Source of the DNA: Paenibacillus senegalensis JC66
GTDB taxonomy: Bacteria > Bacillota > Bacilli > Paenibacillales > NBRC-103111
DNA: 64,000 nt
Assembly: GCF_000285515.1 (NCBI RefSeq)
Contig: NZ_HE610958.1
Span: 663,519 to 727,518, forward strand
Reading direction: 5' to 3'
Positions 17,129 to 26,599 of this stretch are shown here, piece by piece (the stretch's first letter is position 1; each line of letters begins with the position of its first letter). The notes beneath the pieces are model-generated. The model had not been told where the DNA came from and ran no database searches. It saw nothing but the letters and a program-made list of their open reading frames with translations. A program made the position numbers and the translations under genes.

Positions 17129-18625
17129 TTAATTAGAGCCAGCCGCAGGCTCTTCCTTCTTGCTAACGGCTTCAAGCATATCTAAAATTTCCGGCTTCAC
17201 TTCTTTATCTCTGGACAATAATCCGGCTCCGATGTAAATGATCGCAGAAGTGAAGACAGGAGCTCCGACTTCAGCAGCCAAAGGAACATCGATGAAATAC
17301 TTCGTTATCACAAACATTGCAAGTCCTGCGATGAGCGAGGAAATAGCAGCTTTGGAGCCACTATGCTTGAATGCTGGAATTAATCCCAGCAGCATCGGAA
17401 TCGCAATCGGACCAACGAGGGCACCGAACCAGGAAATTAAGAGCCCCAATACACCGCCAAAGTTTTCCGAGAATATCCCGATTACCAAAGTGATCGCTGT
17501 AAAAATGAAGGTCGTAATACGTGCGACGTTCAACGATTTGCGCTGCCCCATGTCTTTAAATTTCTTAAAGCAAATCGGTAAAATATCCCTGGTAATGACC
17601 GCTGAAATGGTGTTCGCATCCGAAGACGTCATCGACATCGTTGCAGCAAACAACGAAGCCAAGACCAGCCCTATCAGACCCGCTGGCAATAATTCTTGAG
17701 TCAGAAGCGCATACGACTGGGTTGGGTCTTCCAAATTAGGCAGAATCAGTGGTGACGCCCACATCGGATAAAACATAATTAAAGGCCAGATCAAGTAAAG
17801 GACGGCTGACAAAATGCCCGCTTTTCTGGCATCCCCGCCGGAAGGTGACGAAATGTAACGGGTAGCCAGGTTCCAGGTTCCCCCGTTATAGCTGAGGAAC
17901 ACGATGAATACATAAACTAAAACATAGGTTAATGTATACGGATCGTTAAAGAACTGACTGTTCTGCTCGGGCAATTGGTCCCATATTCCCATAAAACCTT
18001 CAAACCCGCCGCCAAAGCGGTTCAAAACGATAAAGAACATTACAAATCCGGCAATAATGGTTACGGCAAATTGAGCCACGTCTGTCCAGATGTCAGCCCA
18101 CAGCCCGCCGATCGTAATGTACACCAGCGAAATAATACCGGAGATTAGAATACCGTAAATAATAGGAATTCCGGTAAACACATTAAGCAATATCCCGATT
18201 GCCGCCCATTTAGCCCCTACATCAAGCAGCTTAAGCAGCACTCCGCTCCATGCGATCAGCTGCTGGGTCGGGACATTATATCGCATGGCCAAATATTCAG
18301 TAGGCGATTCAATTTTAAGCTTGGTGCGCAATCTGGACCAGCGAGGCGCCATAATAAACGCACCTGCCAGGACCGCAATGAAAATAGGCAGTGCCCACCA
18401 TACATATAAGCTAAATCCGTGGGTGTAAGCAAGACCGGCATAAGCAACAAAGACAGCGCCGCTGTATCCGGATACATGGTGGGAAACCCCGGATAGCCAC
18501 CAAGGCAGCTTGCCTCCTGCCACATAGAAGTCATCGGAGCCCTGTACCTTTTTGTACGAGGCAAAGCCGATAACGACCATTAGAACAAAAAAACAAGCAA
18601 TAGTAACCCAATCTAATGTGTTCAT
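17129..18625 (-). CDS. Sodium:solute symporter (SSS family)
   Basis: 498 aa with about 13 transmembrane segments. It starts LDWVTIACFFVLMVVIGF and carries the SSS signature region GGLWADIWTDVAQF and the segment SGYSGAVFVAYAGLAY. The family couples sodium to uptake of sugars, sialic acid, amino acids or vitamins. The neighbouring epimerase and ROK gene favour a sugar substrate (inference). CAGGAGGAAT precedes the ATG. A sequence resembling a catabolite-response element (GAAAGCGGTTACT on the minus strand) lies about 45 nt upstream of the start, with imperfect ends. Confidence 0.85.
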   Translation of the reverse strand: MNTLDWVTIACFFVLMVVIGFASYKKVQGSDDFYVAGGKLPWWLSGVSHHVSGYSGAVFVAYAGLAYTHGFSLYVWWALPIFIAVLAGAFIMAPRWSRLRTKLKIESPTEYLAMRYNVPTQQLIAWSGVLLKLLDVGAKWAAIGILLNVFTGIPIIYGILISGIISLVYITIGGLWADIWTDVAQFAVTIIAGFVMFFIVLNRFGGGFEGFMGIWDQLPEQNSQFFNDPYTLTYVLVYVFIVFLSYNGGTWNLATRYISSPSGGDARKAGILSAVLYLIWPLIMFYPMWASPLILPNLEDPTQSYALLTQELLPAGLIGLVLASLFAATMSMTSSDANTISAVITRDILPICFKKFKDMGQRKSLNVARITTFIFTAITLVIGIFSENFGGVLGLLISWFGALVGPIAIPMLLGLIPAFKHSGSKAAISSLIAGLAMFVITKYFIDVPLAAEVGAPVFTSAIIYIGAGLLSRDKEVKPEILDMLEAVSKKEEPAAGSN

Positions 18626-18892
18626 TTTTAATTCCTCCTGCTCTTAGTTGACATCACGTGTAAGTAACCGCTTTCTTTGTATGCAAAAAAAATAGATCCG
18701 CTGCCTCCTTCAATTATTCATATTATATGATTAATTTAAAAAACCACATATTTTTCGTTCACGCAATTGGCAAAATCTAATTATAGACAAAAATTAGACC
18801 GCGTATGCAGAAGTTTGGGTAAAAAGAATGGACTTCAGCACTGCACAGGTATCAGTACCGAAATCCGCTTCATTCTTTTATTCTATATTGTT

Positions 18893-19924
18893 TCATTCCG
18901 TATTATTCTTACCAACTCCATCCGAGTCCTTCAATTGCTCCAGCTCGATGGTGATCCTTTCTATCATCTGGACAAATGACGCCAATTCCTGGGAGCTCGT
19001 AGATTGGTTTTTGGCATACAGGGAAGTCTGTTCCGACTCCTGCTCTACTTGCTGCAGAGATGCGCGTATCGAGCTGAGCTTCTCCTGCACCTGATCAAGC
19101 GATTCCTTAGAGCGGGCGGCAAGCTTACGCACCTCATTGGCTACGACTTCAAATCCCCTGCCTTCCTCTCCTGCTCTGGCTGCTTCAATAGCCGCATTCA
19201 GGCCAAGCAGATGGGTTTGATCTGAGATCTCCTGCATCATCTCCCCCATCATATGTATATCTTGAATTTCATGATTCAAGCTTTCTAGCAATTGATTCGC
19301 TTTTTCCTGTGAGTCTACCGTATTATTAGCCATCTCCGCGACAGATTGACTGCTGCTGCTTAGTTCGACCATCATGGCGACTAGGTCCTGCACAGAGGAG
19401 CTTATTCCTTGAAGCAGCTTCTCCTGCCCCTCGGCTAGCTCTTCCACTCTTGCTTTTTCGGAAATCTGGTACGCCTCCAGTACGAGCTGCGAATCCAGGT
19501 TAAACATTTTGGTCAATACATGAATAACTGGCACCCACTCATTAGGGAGCACTTTCTTGAAATGAGCAGCGGCTATGTCCAGATACAGAGCATAGGTCCC
19601 CAGATACCAGTCACTGGTTAAGCCGATTCGGGAATGAACCTGACCGATATGAAGCCTTTTCTCGATAAACTCTTCATCGATAACTCCGGAAGCAAGTGTC
19701 AGGAAATACCACCGCTGAGTTTCCTTCAGCCTGTCCACATTACTATGCCGATCAATAATATCCTTTAATTGCGGCTGTCTTAATATTTTATCATAGAGCT
19801 CATCCACGAGCTGATCGACAATGCGTTTGAACTGTTCTTCCTTGCTCTGCAGCAAAGCCAAGTCTTCCTCTGTAATTCCAATATAATCAAGCTGACTCCT
19901 GCGCTCATCCGTTAGCTGTATCAT
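18893..19924 (-). CDS. Globin-coupled chemotaxis transducer (HemAT-like), short form
   Basis: 343 aa. Residues 1-165 are a sensor-globin domain with the probable proximal heme His in [10 protein letters not shown]. The C-terminal part is an MCP signalling coiled coil with the conserved tip [38 protein letters not shown]. No membrane segment: a soluble oxygen or redox aerotaxis sensor that would act on CheA/CheW. It is about 90 residues shorter than Bacillus HemAT, so part of the adaptation or helical-stalk region is missing. GGGAAGGGGAA precedes the start. It is a single gene. Confidence 0.85.
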   Translation of the reverse strand: MIQLTDERRSQLDYIGITEEDLALLQSKEEQFKRIVDQLVDELYDKILRQPQLKDIIDRHSNVDRLKETQRWYFLTLASGVIDEEFIEKRLHIGQVHSRIGLTSDWYLGTYALYLDIAAAHFKKVLPNEWVPVIHVLTKMFNLDSQLVLEAYQISEKARVEELAEGQEKLLQGISSSVQDLVAMMVELSSSSQSVAEMANNTVDSQEKANQLLESLNHEIQDIHMMGEMMQEISDQTHLLGLNAAIEAARAGEEGRGFEVVANEVRKLAARSKESLDQVQEKLSSIRASLQQVEQESEQTSLYAKNQSTSSQELASFVQMIERITIELEQLKDSDGVGKNNTE

Positions 19925-20068
19925 TTAAGTTCCCCTTCCCACCCCGTGCTAGTAGATCATCTATTAATATATCGGAGTTTACCACGTTAATTTTTATGAT
20001 TTTGTGATATTTGTCACAGTTATTTTTGTTCTGCTTTATTCATTTATCAGCTTCATCAGACCCTGCAA

Positions 20069-20587
20069 ATGCTGCAAAGTGACAAATGGGCTGGAATATT
20101 GCCGGGATCGATCTATCATGCTCTGAAAAAGATGGAAAAAGAACATTTAGTAGAGCTGGATTCTGTGGAGCAAACCGGCCATAGCTCCAAGGCGATCTAT
20201 CGAATTACCCCACAGGGCGAGGAAGAGTTGAAAAAACTGGTTTTGGAGTCGCTAAGCTCTTCTTCTATGGCCTTCCCTGCCGTTCTATATTCAGGACTGT
20301 CTTTTCTGGAGCAGATACCGACTGATGAGGCCATAGCTGCCCTGGAAAAGCAATTAGCAGAAGTGAAGCGTGAATATGCTGAATTGATGGACGGAGAACG
20401 GCAAAAGACCGCAGCCGTCGGCGAGCTTCCCATGCACGTGCGGCTCTCCTTTGACAATATGTACGATCAGTTTGAGCTCCACCTAAGCTTTTTAAACAAG
20501 TTGAAAGCGGCATTATCTGAACAGCAAGCTACGCAAAGAGCCTGGGAAGTAAGTGACAATCATTCGCCGGAGAAGGAGGATTCCTGA
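20069..20587 (+). pseudogene. PadR-type regulator lacking its N-terminus
   Basis: 172 codons from the first ATG. WAGILPGSIYHALKKMEKEHLVEL and RITPQGEEELKKLV are the recognition helix/wing region of a PadR winged HTH, followed by the C-terminal dimer helices. The reading frame continues upstream to a stop at 19997 with YQLHQTLQ, which looks like the preceding helix. However, the usual N-terminal strand and start codon are absent and no ribosome binding site is seen. The next two genes are also broken, so it is probably a decayed regulator of that exporter. Confidence 0.7.
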
Positions 20588-21313
20588 TGAACAAAGCTCT
20601 GTTGACCGAAACCTTGTTGGAAGCGGAAGGGCTGATTAAGCGCTATGGAAAACGCACGGCAGTCAACGGTATCGGACTGGAAATTAGGAGAGGGGAAGTC
20701 ATAGCGGTCATTGGACCGAATGGGGCAGGAAAATCCACTACTCTGGATATGCTATTGGGTCTAAAGCAGCCGGACGAAGGGCGCATTGCCTACTGGTGCA
20801 AAGACTATCGCAGCCAGGTAGGGGTGCAGCTGCAGAACACCCCCTTCTTTCCCGGGCTTACGGTCACGGGCAACCTGAAGCTTTTCGCAGCCTTTTACCG
20901 GCGGCGGGCTTTTGCGAGAGCAGAGCGAGAAGCTGCTGTGCTGGGCCGGTTGGCAGGAAGCAGCACAGATTGAGGCTGCACGTTTGTCCGGAGGCCAGCA
21001 AAAGCGTCTCGCCATCGCACTCGCAATGGTCCATGAGCCTAAGCTGCTTTTTCTCGATGAGCCCACGGCAGCTTTGGACCCGCGAGCAAGAAGGGAAATC
21101 CATGCATTGATTCGCCAATTGTCCAGTCAAGGCACAGCTGTTGCGTTTACTTCTCATGACATGGAAGAGGTTGGGCGGCTGGCAGACCGGATTGTGTTAA
21201 TTCATCAAGGAGTCCTTGTTGCGGAAGGCTCCCCGGAGGAGCTTTGCCGCCGCTATCAATTCGATTCGCTCGAAGACCTGTATATGGCAAAAACAGAGGA
21301 GGCTGCCATATGA
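20587..21313 (+). pseudogene. ABC transporter ATPase with frameshift
   Basis: The first frame (20587-20973) has Walker A GPNGAGKST and the segment up to LFAAFYRRR. The second frame (from about 20912) has the signature LSGGQQKR, Walker B LLFLDEPTAALDP and the switch His in AFTSHDMEEV. The join is a one-nucleotide frameshift near 20912-20930. Repaired, it would be a drug/antibiotic-exporter-type ATPase of about 240 aa. Its start overlaps the stop of the PadR remnant. A sequencing error cannot be excluded, but the next gene is deleted as well. Confidence 0.8.
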
Positions 21314-21563
21314 CAAGAACTATATTTGCAGCTATGCTAAGCTCTGCGCTGAAGGATAAAATCACGCTGTTCTATTCCCTCATTTTCCCGCTAGTCCTTT
21401 TTATCGGTCTAGGCATATATTTGGATACACCGGAGTATCAGGAAAGGCAGCCTTCACCCTCCTTATAGTTGCACTGGCGGTCGCCACCTTTCGCTGGGAC
21501 AGCAAGGAAGCACCTCTCCCTTGCAAAAAGGGCTGTCCGAAAAGCGGCCGTTCAGCCCGATAG
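21310..21563 (+). pseudogene. ABC-2 type permease, internally deleted
   Basis: The first 40 codons (MTRTIFAAMLSSALKDKITL...GLGIYLDTPEYQ) are a normal permease N-terminus. The sequence then jumps, in another frame, to KAAFTLLIVALAVATFRWDSKEAPLP, which looks like the last membrane helix and tail of the same family. About 300 residues are missing. Repeat copy C begins right after. This completes a dead PadR/ATPase/permease operon. Confidence 0.65.
21520..21561 (-). terminator. Terminator beyond copy C
   Basis: On the minus strand CGGGCTG...CAGCCC with an inner stem is followed by TTTTT. It is the first minus-strand terminator after pyrF, lying past the post-stop repeats and copy C. It overlaps the tail of the permease remnant. 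Confidence 0.5.
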
Positions 21564-21579
21564 CTAGAATAAGCAAACC

Positions 21580-22100
21580 CCAAGCAGCCAACCCGAGGCC
21601 AGCGGCCCCGAGGCGAATTGTTTGCGAAAGTTTATGTGTAATTGTTTGCGAAAACAGTCATGCCATTGAATTCTCAGGAACAACTCCAGTATGAAAATAG
21701 CCAAGGTTGGCGGGGTTCGTGGGCTGCGCGGGCTTGTTGCCTGCGTTTTGTACGATATGTCGTACAAATGCATCCGGTTGAAGTGCGATTAGCGGAGATT
21801 TGTATGAAATGTCGTACAAATACGGGGATTGAGGTGCGATTACCCAAGGTTTGTATGACAAATCGTACAAATGCAGGGGATTGAAGGGCGATTGCCCGAG
21901 ATTTGTATGACGTATCGTACAAATGCACGGGCTTTAAGCTACGAAGGAGCTGCAGTCAACTGCAGTCAATGTTTCAGACGCAATTTCGTACAAGCTCCAA
22001 ATCATGTTATCGAGATACGATTACCCGAGATTGCTAATCATGCGGTGAGTATACGCGGGGGGTTATTTTCACAGAAAAACCGCATACAATCGCCGCTGCA
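21580..22100 (-). repeat. Dispersed palindrome-array element, copy C (inverted)
   Basis: Palindromes at 21746-21769, 21798-21821, 21849-21872 and 21901-21924; starts are 52, 51 and 52 bp apart. The head (CGAGATTGCTAATCATGCGGTGAG side) is at the high-coordinate end and the CCTTGGCTATTTTCAT-type tail at the low end, so the element is inverted relative to copies A and B. It fills the convergent space between the dead exporter operon and pyrF. Confidence 0.85.
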
Positions 22101-22115
22101 GCGGGGCCCAAGGCG

Positions 22116-22164
22116 AATTCTTTTCCTATTCTTTTCCTATTCTTTGTCTATTCTTTGTCTATCT
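22116..22164 (-). repeat. Post-stop tandem repeat, 11-12 bp x 4, after pyrF
   Basis: On the minus strand AATAGACAAAG occurs twice, then AATAGGAAAAG twice, beginning immediately after the pyrF stop codon. Each unit contains a TAG. Confidence 0.75.
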
Positions 22165-23153
22165 TAGGCATCCATATCCGTACGGACCTCCTGCATAAAA
22201 TCGCGGGCAATCTTTTCCCCCTCCGCTGCGGAAGGCAAATTGCTGATCAGGCAGGAGCCTGTTGTGTACACATGAATAAGACTGCGCTTCTTCTTGAGCA
22301 GCACTCCTTCGCTTTGCGTCAGCTCCAGGCCGATCCCGTGGCTGCGGCAGTATTGCACAAACTGCTTTACCTGATCCCGCATCTCATCGGCGGGCTCGGC
22401 TCGCAGCGTATAGCTGTCGGTTTCCGAGCAATAACGCACGACGTGAACCTCTTTCAGCAGCTCGTTTCCAGTCTGTTCCGTTGCGGGGAAAGCTTCGGAA
22501 AATGCCAAGTCCATGGCAGCCTGGCGGGGATTATCCGCTTCATAGATCGAGCGGCCAATAATCCCGTAATCGGCACCAGCCTGTACCGCCGTCTCCAGCG
22601 TCCCTCCTTGGGCGCCAATTCCGCAGGCGATGATGGTCATATCCGGGCCGACCGTGTCCCGCAGCACTTGAATCCGGTCCGGTCGCGTCCCCGGAGCTTG
22701 AATGCCGAAGCAGTCAAGATAGGCAGCCATGCGGGCAAAGGGCTCCGAGAAGGAGCGGGTAAACTCCAGACCGCCGGGATGCGTCAGCTCGGTTACGACG
22801 AAGATGCCCATCTCTTCCTTGGCGACTTCTTGGATTTCCATGATGGCATCAGCGCCAATAAAACCATGGACCATAAGAGCATCCACACCGGCATCCTTCG
22901 CCATCCGCGCTATGCGGTTATTGGTCACCGGGGCATCGGCCACCTTAAAATCCGCGATCAACGGCAAGCCGTACTCCGTTTTAAGCTCGGAGATAAAGCC
23001 CAGCCCTTCAGTGAGTACAAGCGGATAGTTAATTTTGATGGCGTCCACAATATCGGCGCATTGCTCCATAACCCGATGGCTGCTTCGTTTATCCGGTGTA
23101 TCCAAGGCGAGAATAATGCGTGACTTAGGTGGGTTAAGAAACGATTTGCCCAT
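22164..23153 (-). CDS. pyrF: Archaeal-type orotidine 5'-phosphate decarboxylase with C-terminal extension
   Basis: 329 aa. Residues 1-225 form the OMP decarboxylase TIM barrel. DFKVADAP is the catalytic Asp-Lys region; IKINYPLVL, GIGAQGG and GADYGIIGRSIY are phosphate-site motifs. It converts OMP to UMP. The last 100 residues are an extra alpha-beta domain (EVHVVRYCSETDSYTLR ... LIHVYTTGSCLISNLPSAAEGEKIAR) absent from ordinary PyrF. GAAGGAGTCGCC supports ATG 23153 over the longer frame. It ends in tandem repeats and copy C. Confidence 0.85.
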   Translation of the reverse strand: MGKSFLNPPKSRIILALDTPDKRSSHRVMEQCADIVDAIKINYPLVLTEGLGFISELKTEYGLPLIADFKVADAPVTNNRIARMAKDAGVDALMVHGFIGADAIMEIQEVAKEEMGIFVVTELTHPGGLEFTRSFSEPFARMAAYLDCFGIQAPGTRPDRIQVLRDTVGPDMTIIACGIGAQGGTLETAVQAGADYGIIGRSIYEADNPRQAAMDLAFSEAFPATEQTGNELLKEVHVVRYCSETDSYTLRAEPADEMRDQVKQFVQYCRSHGIGLELTQSEGVLLKKKRSLIHVYTTGSCLISNLPSAAEGEKIARDFMQEVRTDMDA

Positions 23154-23323
23154 GGCGACTCCTTCTTTCCCTGATATTGTTGCAATTCCAAATCCAATCC
23201 TGCAAAAAGCAAACAATTCGTGCATGCTTCAAAGTCGCTTATTCCACATTAATGTTAAAAAAAACGATCCGCATGTTGAGTAAAACGATCCGCAGCTCCT
23301 GCGGCATTTTTTCACTTCTTCGA

Positions 23324-24268
23324 CTAAACGACAACGCCGCCTATCAAGTCCCGGACACTCGTAATGCCATACTGACGCATGTAGGCTTGAATTTCATCCA
23401 ATATATCTGTCAGTGCCGTCGGTTTGATGAAGCTGGCAGTGCCCACTTGAACGGCTGTAGCCCCGGCCAGCATCATCTCGATGACATCTTCTCCGTTCAT
23501 CACGCCTCCACAGCCAATAATCGGCAGCTTCGTCACCTGGCTTACTTGGTAGATCATTCTCACAATGATCGGCTTTACCGCCGGGCCCGATAAGCCGCCC
23601 ATGACATTGCCGATTTTCGGACGGCGGGTATGCACGTCAATCGCCATCGCGAGAACGGTATTAGCCACATTCAGTGCGTCTGCTCCCCCCTGCTCCGCGG
23701 CAAGAGCAATCTCCTGAATGCTCGTCACGTTGGGAGACAGCTTGACAATGATCGGCTGGCTTGTGGCCTGCTTCACTTGGCCTACCAGCTGGCAGGTGAT
23801 CTCCGGATCCAATCCGAAGGCTTGGCCGTTGCCTTTCAAGTTAGGGCAGGAAATATTCAGCTCCAGGCCGGACACACCCGCCCTACTGCCGATCACCGCC
23901 GCCATCTCAGCAAACTCCTCTACCGAATCTGCCGATATGCTGGCAATAAGCGGCACATCATACTGCCGGTAATATGGAATCGTATGCTGCAAATAATAAT
24001 CAATGCCTTTGCTCTGAATGCCAATCGAGTTGATCATACCTGCAGAGGTTTCGCACACTCTCGGTGTAGCGTTCCCTTTGCGCGGATGCTTAGTTATGCT
24101 TTTGGGCACAACAGCACCCAGGCGGTTAAAGTCAACTATAGTATCCATATCCTCGCCAAAGGCTCCGGAAGCCGGCATAATCGGATTGGACAGCGTTAAG
24201 GAGCCAATCCGTACCTCCATATCCAATGCGGGCAATGGAGATTCCTGCTGATGTCGTTTCGCATTCAT
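23324..24268 (-). CDS. pyrD: Dihydroorotate dehydrogenase, catalytic subunit (class 1B type)
   Basis: 314 aa FMN TIM barrel. PIMPASGAFGEDMDTIVDF, KGNATPRVCETSAGMINSIG and the catalytic Cys in ELNISCPN place it in class 1B, which works with PyrK. The reaction is dihydroorotate to orotate with NAD. It overlaps the pyrK stop by 4 bp (ATGA), so translation is coupled. About 170 bp separate it from pyrF; a small hairpin, CCGCAG/CTGCGG, lies there. Confidence 0.9.
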   Translation of the reverse strand: MNAKRHQQESPLPALDMEVRIGSLTLSNPIMPASGAFGEDMDTIVDFNRLGAVVPKSITKHPRKGNATPRVCETSAGMINSIGIQSKGIDYYLQHTIPYYRQYDVPLIASISADSVEEFAEMAAVIGSRAGVSGLELNISCPNLKGNGQAFGLDPEITCQLVGQVKQATSQPIIVKLSPNVTSIQEIALAAEQGGADALNVANTVLAMAIDVHTRRPKIGNVMGGLSGPAVKPIIVRMIYQVSQVTKLPIIGCGGVMNGEDVIEMMLAGATAVQVGTASFIKPTALTDILDEIQAYMRQYGITSVRDLIGGVVV

Positions 24269-25050
24269 GCCAGCACCACCTTATCGAGCGGAAAGACCGG
24301 GCCTTCCCTGCATACCCTGACAGTCCGGGTCTCCCCTTGATCCAGCACATCACATACACACGCAAAGCAGACGCCCATGGCGCAGCCCATGTGCTCTTCC
24401 AACGCGATTTGCGCCGGAATGCCTTTTTCCATTGAAATCTCCTGCATCAGCCTGGACAATCTTTTGGAGCCACAGGTGAAAGCCGCCTTAATCTCATGCT
24501 CTTGAAAAATATTATTCATCAGCAGCCGCACATCATCCACACTGCTGTTTCCGTCTTCCTCGGTAACTTTATATACCTTTGCTCCAAAGCCTTGAAGCAG
24601 CTCAGCAGCCAGGAGATCATTCCTTGACCTGGCGCTCAAGATTGCGACGCTGCGCACATTGTTGGCGGCAGCCTCCTGCGCTAGCGCCGCCAAGGTGGCG
24701 ATTCCCACACCCCGGGCCAGAAGAAGAATCGTATCCCAGCCAGGCTCCAAGGAAAATCCGGTACCAAGAGGGCCCAGGAGATCAATCTTCTCCCCTGCCT
24801 TCATTGCCGTCATTCTTTGTGTGCCTAAGCCTTTGACGAGATAGAGGAACTCCAGCGTCTTCCGGTCCGGGTTGATCCGGTAAATGCTGAAGGGACGCCG
24901 TAAAAAAGGATGGAGCTGATCGCCGCAGCGGACATTAAAAAACTGTCCCGGCCGGACCTCGGTATTCAAGGCAGAGGCGTCTACGACCATATGCCAATAG
25001 CGGTCGCTGACTTGCTCGTTAGATAGTATCGTTGCCATAATCGCTTTCAT
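24265..25050 (-). CDS. pyrK: Dihydroorotate dehydrogenase electron-transfer subunit
   Basis: 261 aa. The ferredoxin-reductase-type FAD domain has HPFLRRPFSIYRI, the NAD domain has ILLLARGVGIATLAAL, and the C-terminal [2Fe-2S] site is EEHMGCAMGVCFACVC plus a later Cys. It links PyrD to NAD. GGGAGAGG supports ATG 25050, which overlaps the upstream amidohydrolase gene by 4 bp. So the amidohydrolase, pyrK and pyrD form one tightly coupled operon. Confidence 0.9.
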   Translation of the reverse strand: MKAIMATILSNEQVSDRYWHMVVDASALNTEVRPGQFFNVRCGDQLHPFLRRPFSIYRINPDRKTLEFLYLVKGLGTQRMTAMKAGEKIDLLGPLGTGFSLEPGWDTILLLARGVGIATLAALAQEAAANNVRSVAILSARSRNDLLAAELLQGFGAKVYKVTEEDGNSSVDDVRLLMNNIFQEHEIKAAFTCGSKRLSRLMQEISMEKGIPAQIALEEHMGCAMGVCFACVCDVLDQGETRTVRVCREGPVFPLDKVVLA

Positions 25051-26324
25051 GAAATCCTCTCCCATCTTTGCGGACACTGCTGTTCGGAACCGCAGGGCAC
25101 AGCCCATTCAATCAAGGCTTCTTCCAGCAGCTGCGTTCCTTTGGCAATATGCTCTATGGAGGTATATTCTTCCGGATGATGACTCAGTCCGTTAGTGGAG
25201 GGAATAAAAATAAGACCGGTCGGGCAGAAGTCTGCCATGTTCATCGCATCATGCCCGGCACCGCTGTTCATATATAAATAGGATAACTCCAGCCGCCTGC
25301 AGTGATCAGCCAGCGAAGCCGCAGTTTCTTCGGCAAGAAGTACTGGCATTTCCTCGCTAATCACCCTGGAAGCAATCTCAAGCCCCCTTCTGTCCCTGAT
25401 GCTGCCAAACAAAGCAGACAACTGCTGTACTACGGCCCGCTTGGATTCTATTACGGTCCCCCGTATATCTATCAGGAGCTGAACCGATTCGGGCACCACA
25501 TTCATCGCCCCGGGCGACACCTCGCATACGCCAACAGTAGCCACCGTTCCCCTGTCAGCTTCAGACAAAGCAGCTCGCTCGACTCCCGCAATAATTTCAG
25601 CAGCCCCGAGCAATGCGTCCTTGCGCAGCATCATAGGCGTTGTGCCGGAGTGCGAAGCTTTGCCCTGGACAGTCACTTCCAGACGGGTTGGTGCAGAGAT
25701 GGCGATAGCGATCCCGATGTCCTTCTGTTTATTTTCCAGTAAAGGGCCTTGCTCGATGTGGAGCTCGAAGAACGCTTTCAGCTCCTCCGGCTGTCGGCGT
25801 GCAGATTCCACCTTCTCCATGGATAAAGAACAGGTCTCCAGCGCTTCCCTGAAGGAAATCCCGTTTTTATCCTTCCAGCCTTCCGCCTCCGCCTTTACCC
25901 ATTTTCCTGTCATCGCCTTGCTGCCAATCGTAGATACGCCGAATCTTGCCGATTCCTCACAAGCAAACGAAATAATTTCCAGCGGATGCCTCGTTACTAC
26001 CTGCCGATCATTAAGGCTGCGAACCACTTCCAGAGCGGCAACCACACCTACAGTACCGTCATAGCGCCCTCCTTGCTGGACCGTATCCAAGTGGGACCCG
26101 CATGCCACGGCTGGCAGCTCCGGCTCCGCCCCTTGCCGTCGGGCGATAACATTGCCGCAGGCATCGATTCTCACATTCATTCCTTCTTGCTTGCATAGCT
26201 CTATGAAATAACGGTTCGCCTCCGCATGCTCGGGTGTATAGGCAAGCCGGGTTATGCCCTTGCCGGAAGCAGCACCGATTTGGTTAAATTGCTCTAATGT
26301 TTTTTCTAAACGGATCTTATTCAT
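25047..26324 (-). CDS. Zn-dependent N-carbamoyl amidohydrolase (allantoate/ureidopropionase/carbamoylase type)
   Basis: 425 aa, peptidase M20 fold. Metal and catalytic motifs are CGSHLDTVQQGGRYDG, CEESARFG, FELHIEQGP and MNSGAGHDAMNMA; the end is SHHPEEYT. The family hydrolyses N-carbamoyl groups of allantoate, beta-ureidopropionate or N-carbamoyl amino acids. Its translational coupling to pyrK-pyrD, with pyrC nearby, makes N-carbamoyl-aspartate (ureidosuccinate) an attractive substrate; this is inference. ATG 26324 is chosen because the family starts there. Three phased direct repeats lie upstream. Confidence 0.85.
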   Translation of the reverse strand: MNKIRLEKTLEQFNQIGAASGKGITRLAYTPEHAEANRYFIELCKQEGMNVRIDACGNVIARRQGAEPELPAVACGSHLDTVQQGGRYDGTVGVVAALEVVRSLNDRQVVTRHPLEIISFACEESARFGVSTIGSKAMTGKWVKAEAEGWKDKNGISFREALETCSLSMEKVESARRQPEELKAFFELHIEQGPLLENKQKDIGIAIAISAPTRLEVTVQGKASHSGTTPMMLRKDALLGAAEIIAGVERAALSEADRGTVATVGVCEVSPGAMNVVPESVQLLIDIRGTVIESKRAVVQQLSALFGSIRDRRGLEIASRVISEEMPVLLAEETAASLADHCRRLELSYLYMNSGAGHDAMNMADFCPTGLIFIPSTNGLSHHPEEYTSIEHIAKGTQLLEEALIEWAVPCGSEQQCPQRWERIS

Positions 26325-26367
26325 GGTTCTCACTCCATCCAAAACCTTACCTGTGTTTCTATTATAC

Positions 26368-26437
26368 TTGGCTTGCGAAACAAGATCGTTGGCTTGTAGG
26401 ACAAAAAAACCTTTGATTTATTGGCTCATAAGACAAA
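26368..26437 (-). promoter_or_regulatory. Three phased direct repeats upstream of the amidohydrolase operon
   Basis: On the plus strand TTGGCTTGCGAAACAAG (26368), TTGGCTTGTAGGACAAA (26389) and TTGGCTCATAAGACAAA (26421) share TTGGCT-N6-ACAA. The spacings are 21 and 32 bp, close to two and three helical turns. They lie 45-115 bp upstream of the start codon and look like binding sites for a regulator, possibly the PucR protein. Confidence 0.6.
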
Positions 26438-26513
26438 ATAGAATCGGACTTGTTTACAAAACTCACCTACGAGACAAATCCGGGACGTGAGTTAAAGCTT
26501 CCGGAAAAGAAAT

Positions 26514-26584
26514 CACCATCTACAAAAGATCTTTTCAATGAAGGAGTGAGGCTTGTCTCCATTGCCAGCTTAATGTAGATGGTG
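26514..26584 (-). other. Long-loop hairpin after the ABC permease gene
   Basis: CACCATCTACA (26514-26524) pairs perfectly with TGTAGATGGTG (26574-26584) across a loop of about 49 nt. On the minus strand it is followed by a T-rich stretch. It separates the importer operon from the amidohydrolase operon and may be a terminator or regulatory structure. Confidence 0.4.
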
Positions 26585-26599
26585 AGCTTGCTTGTTGTT

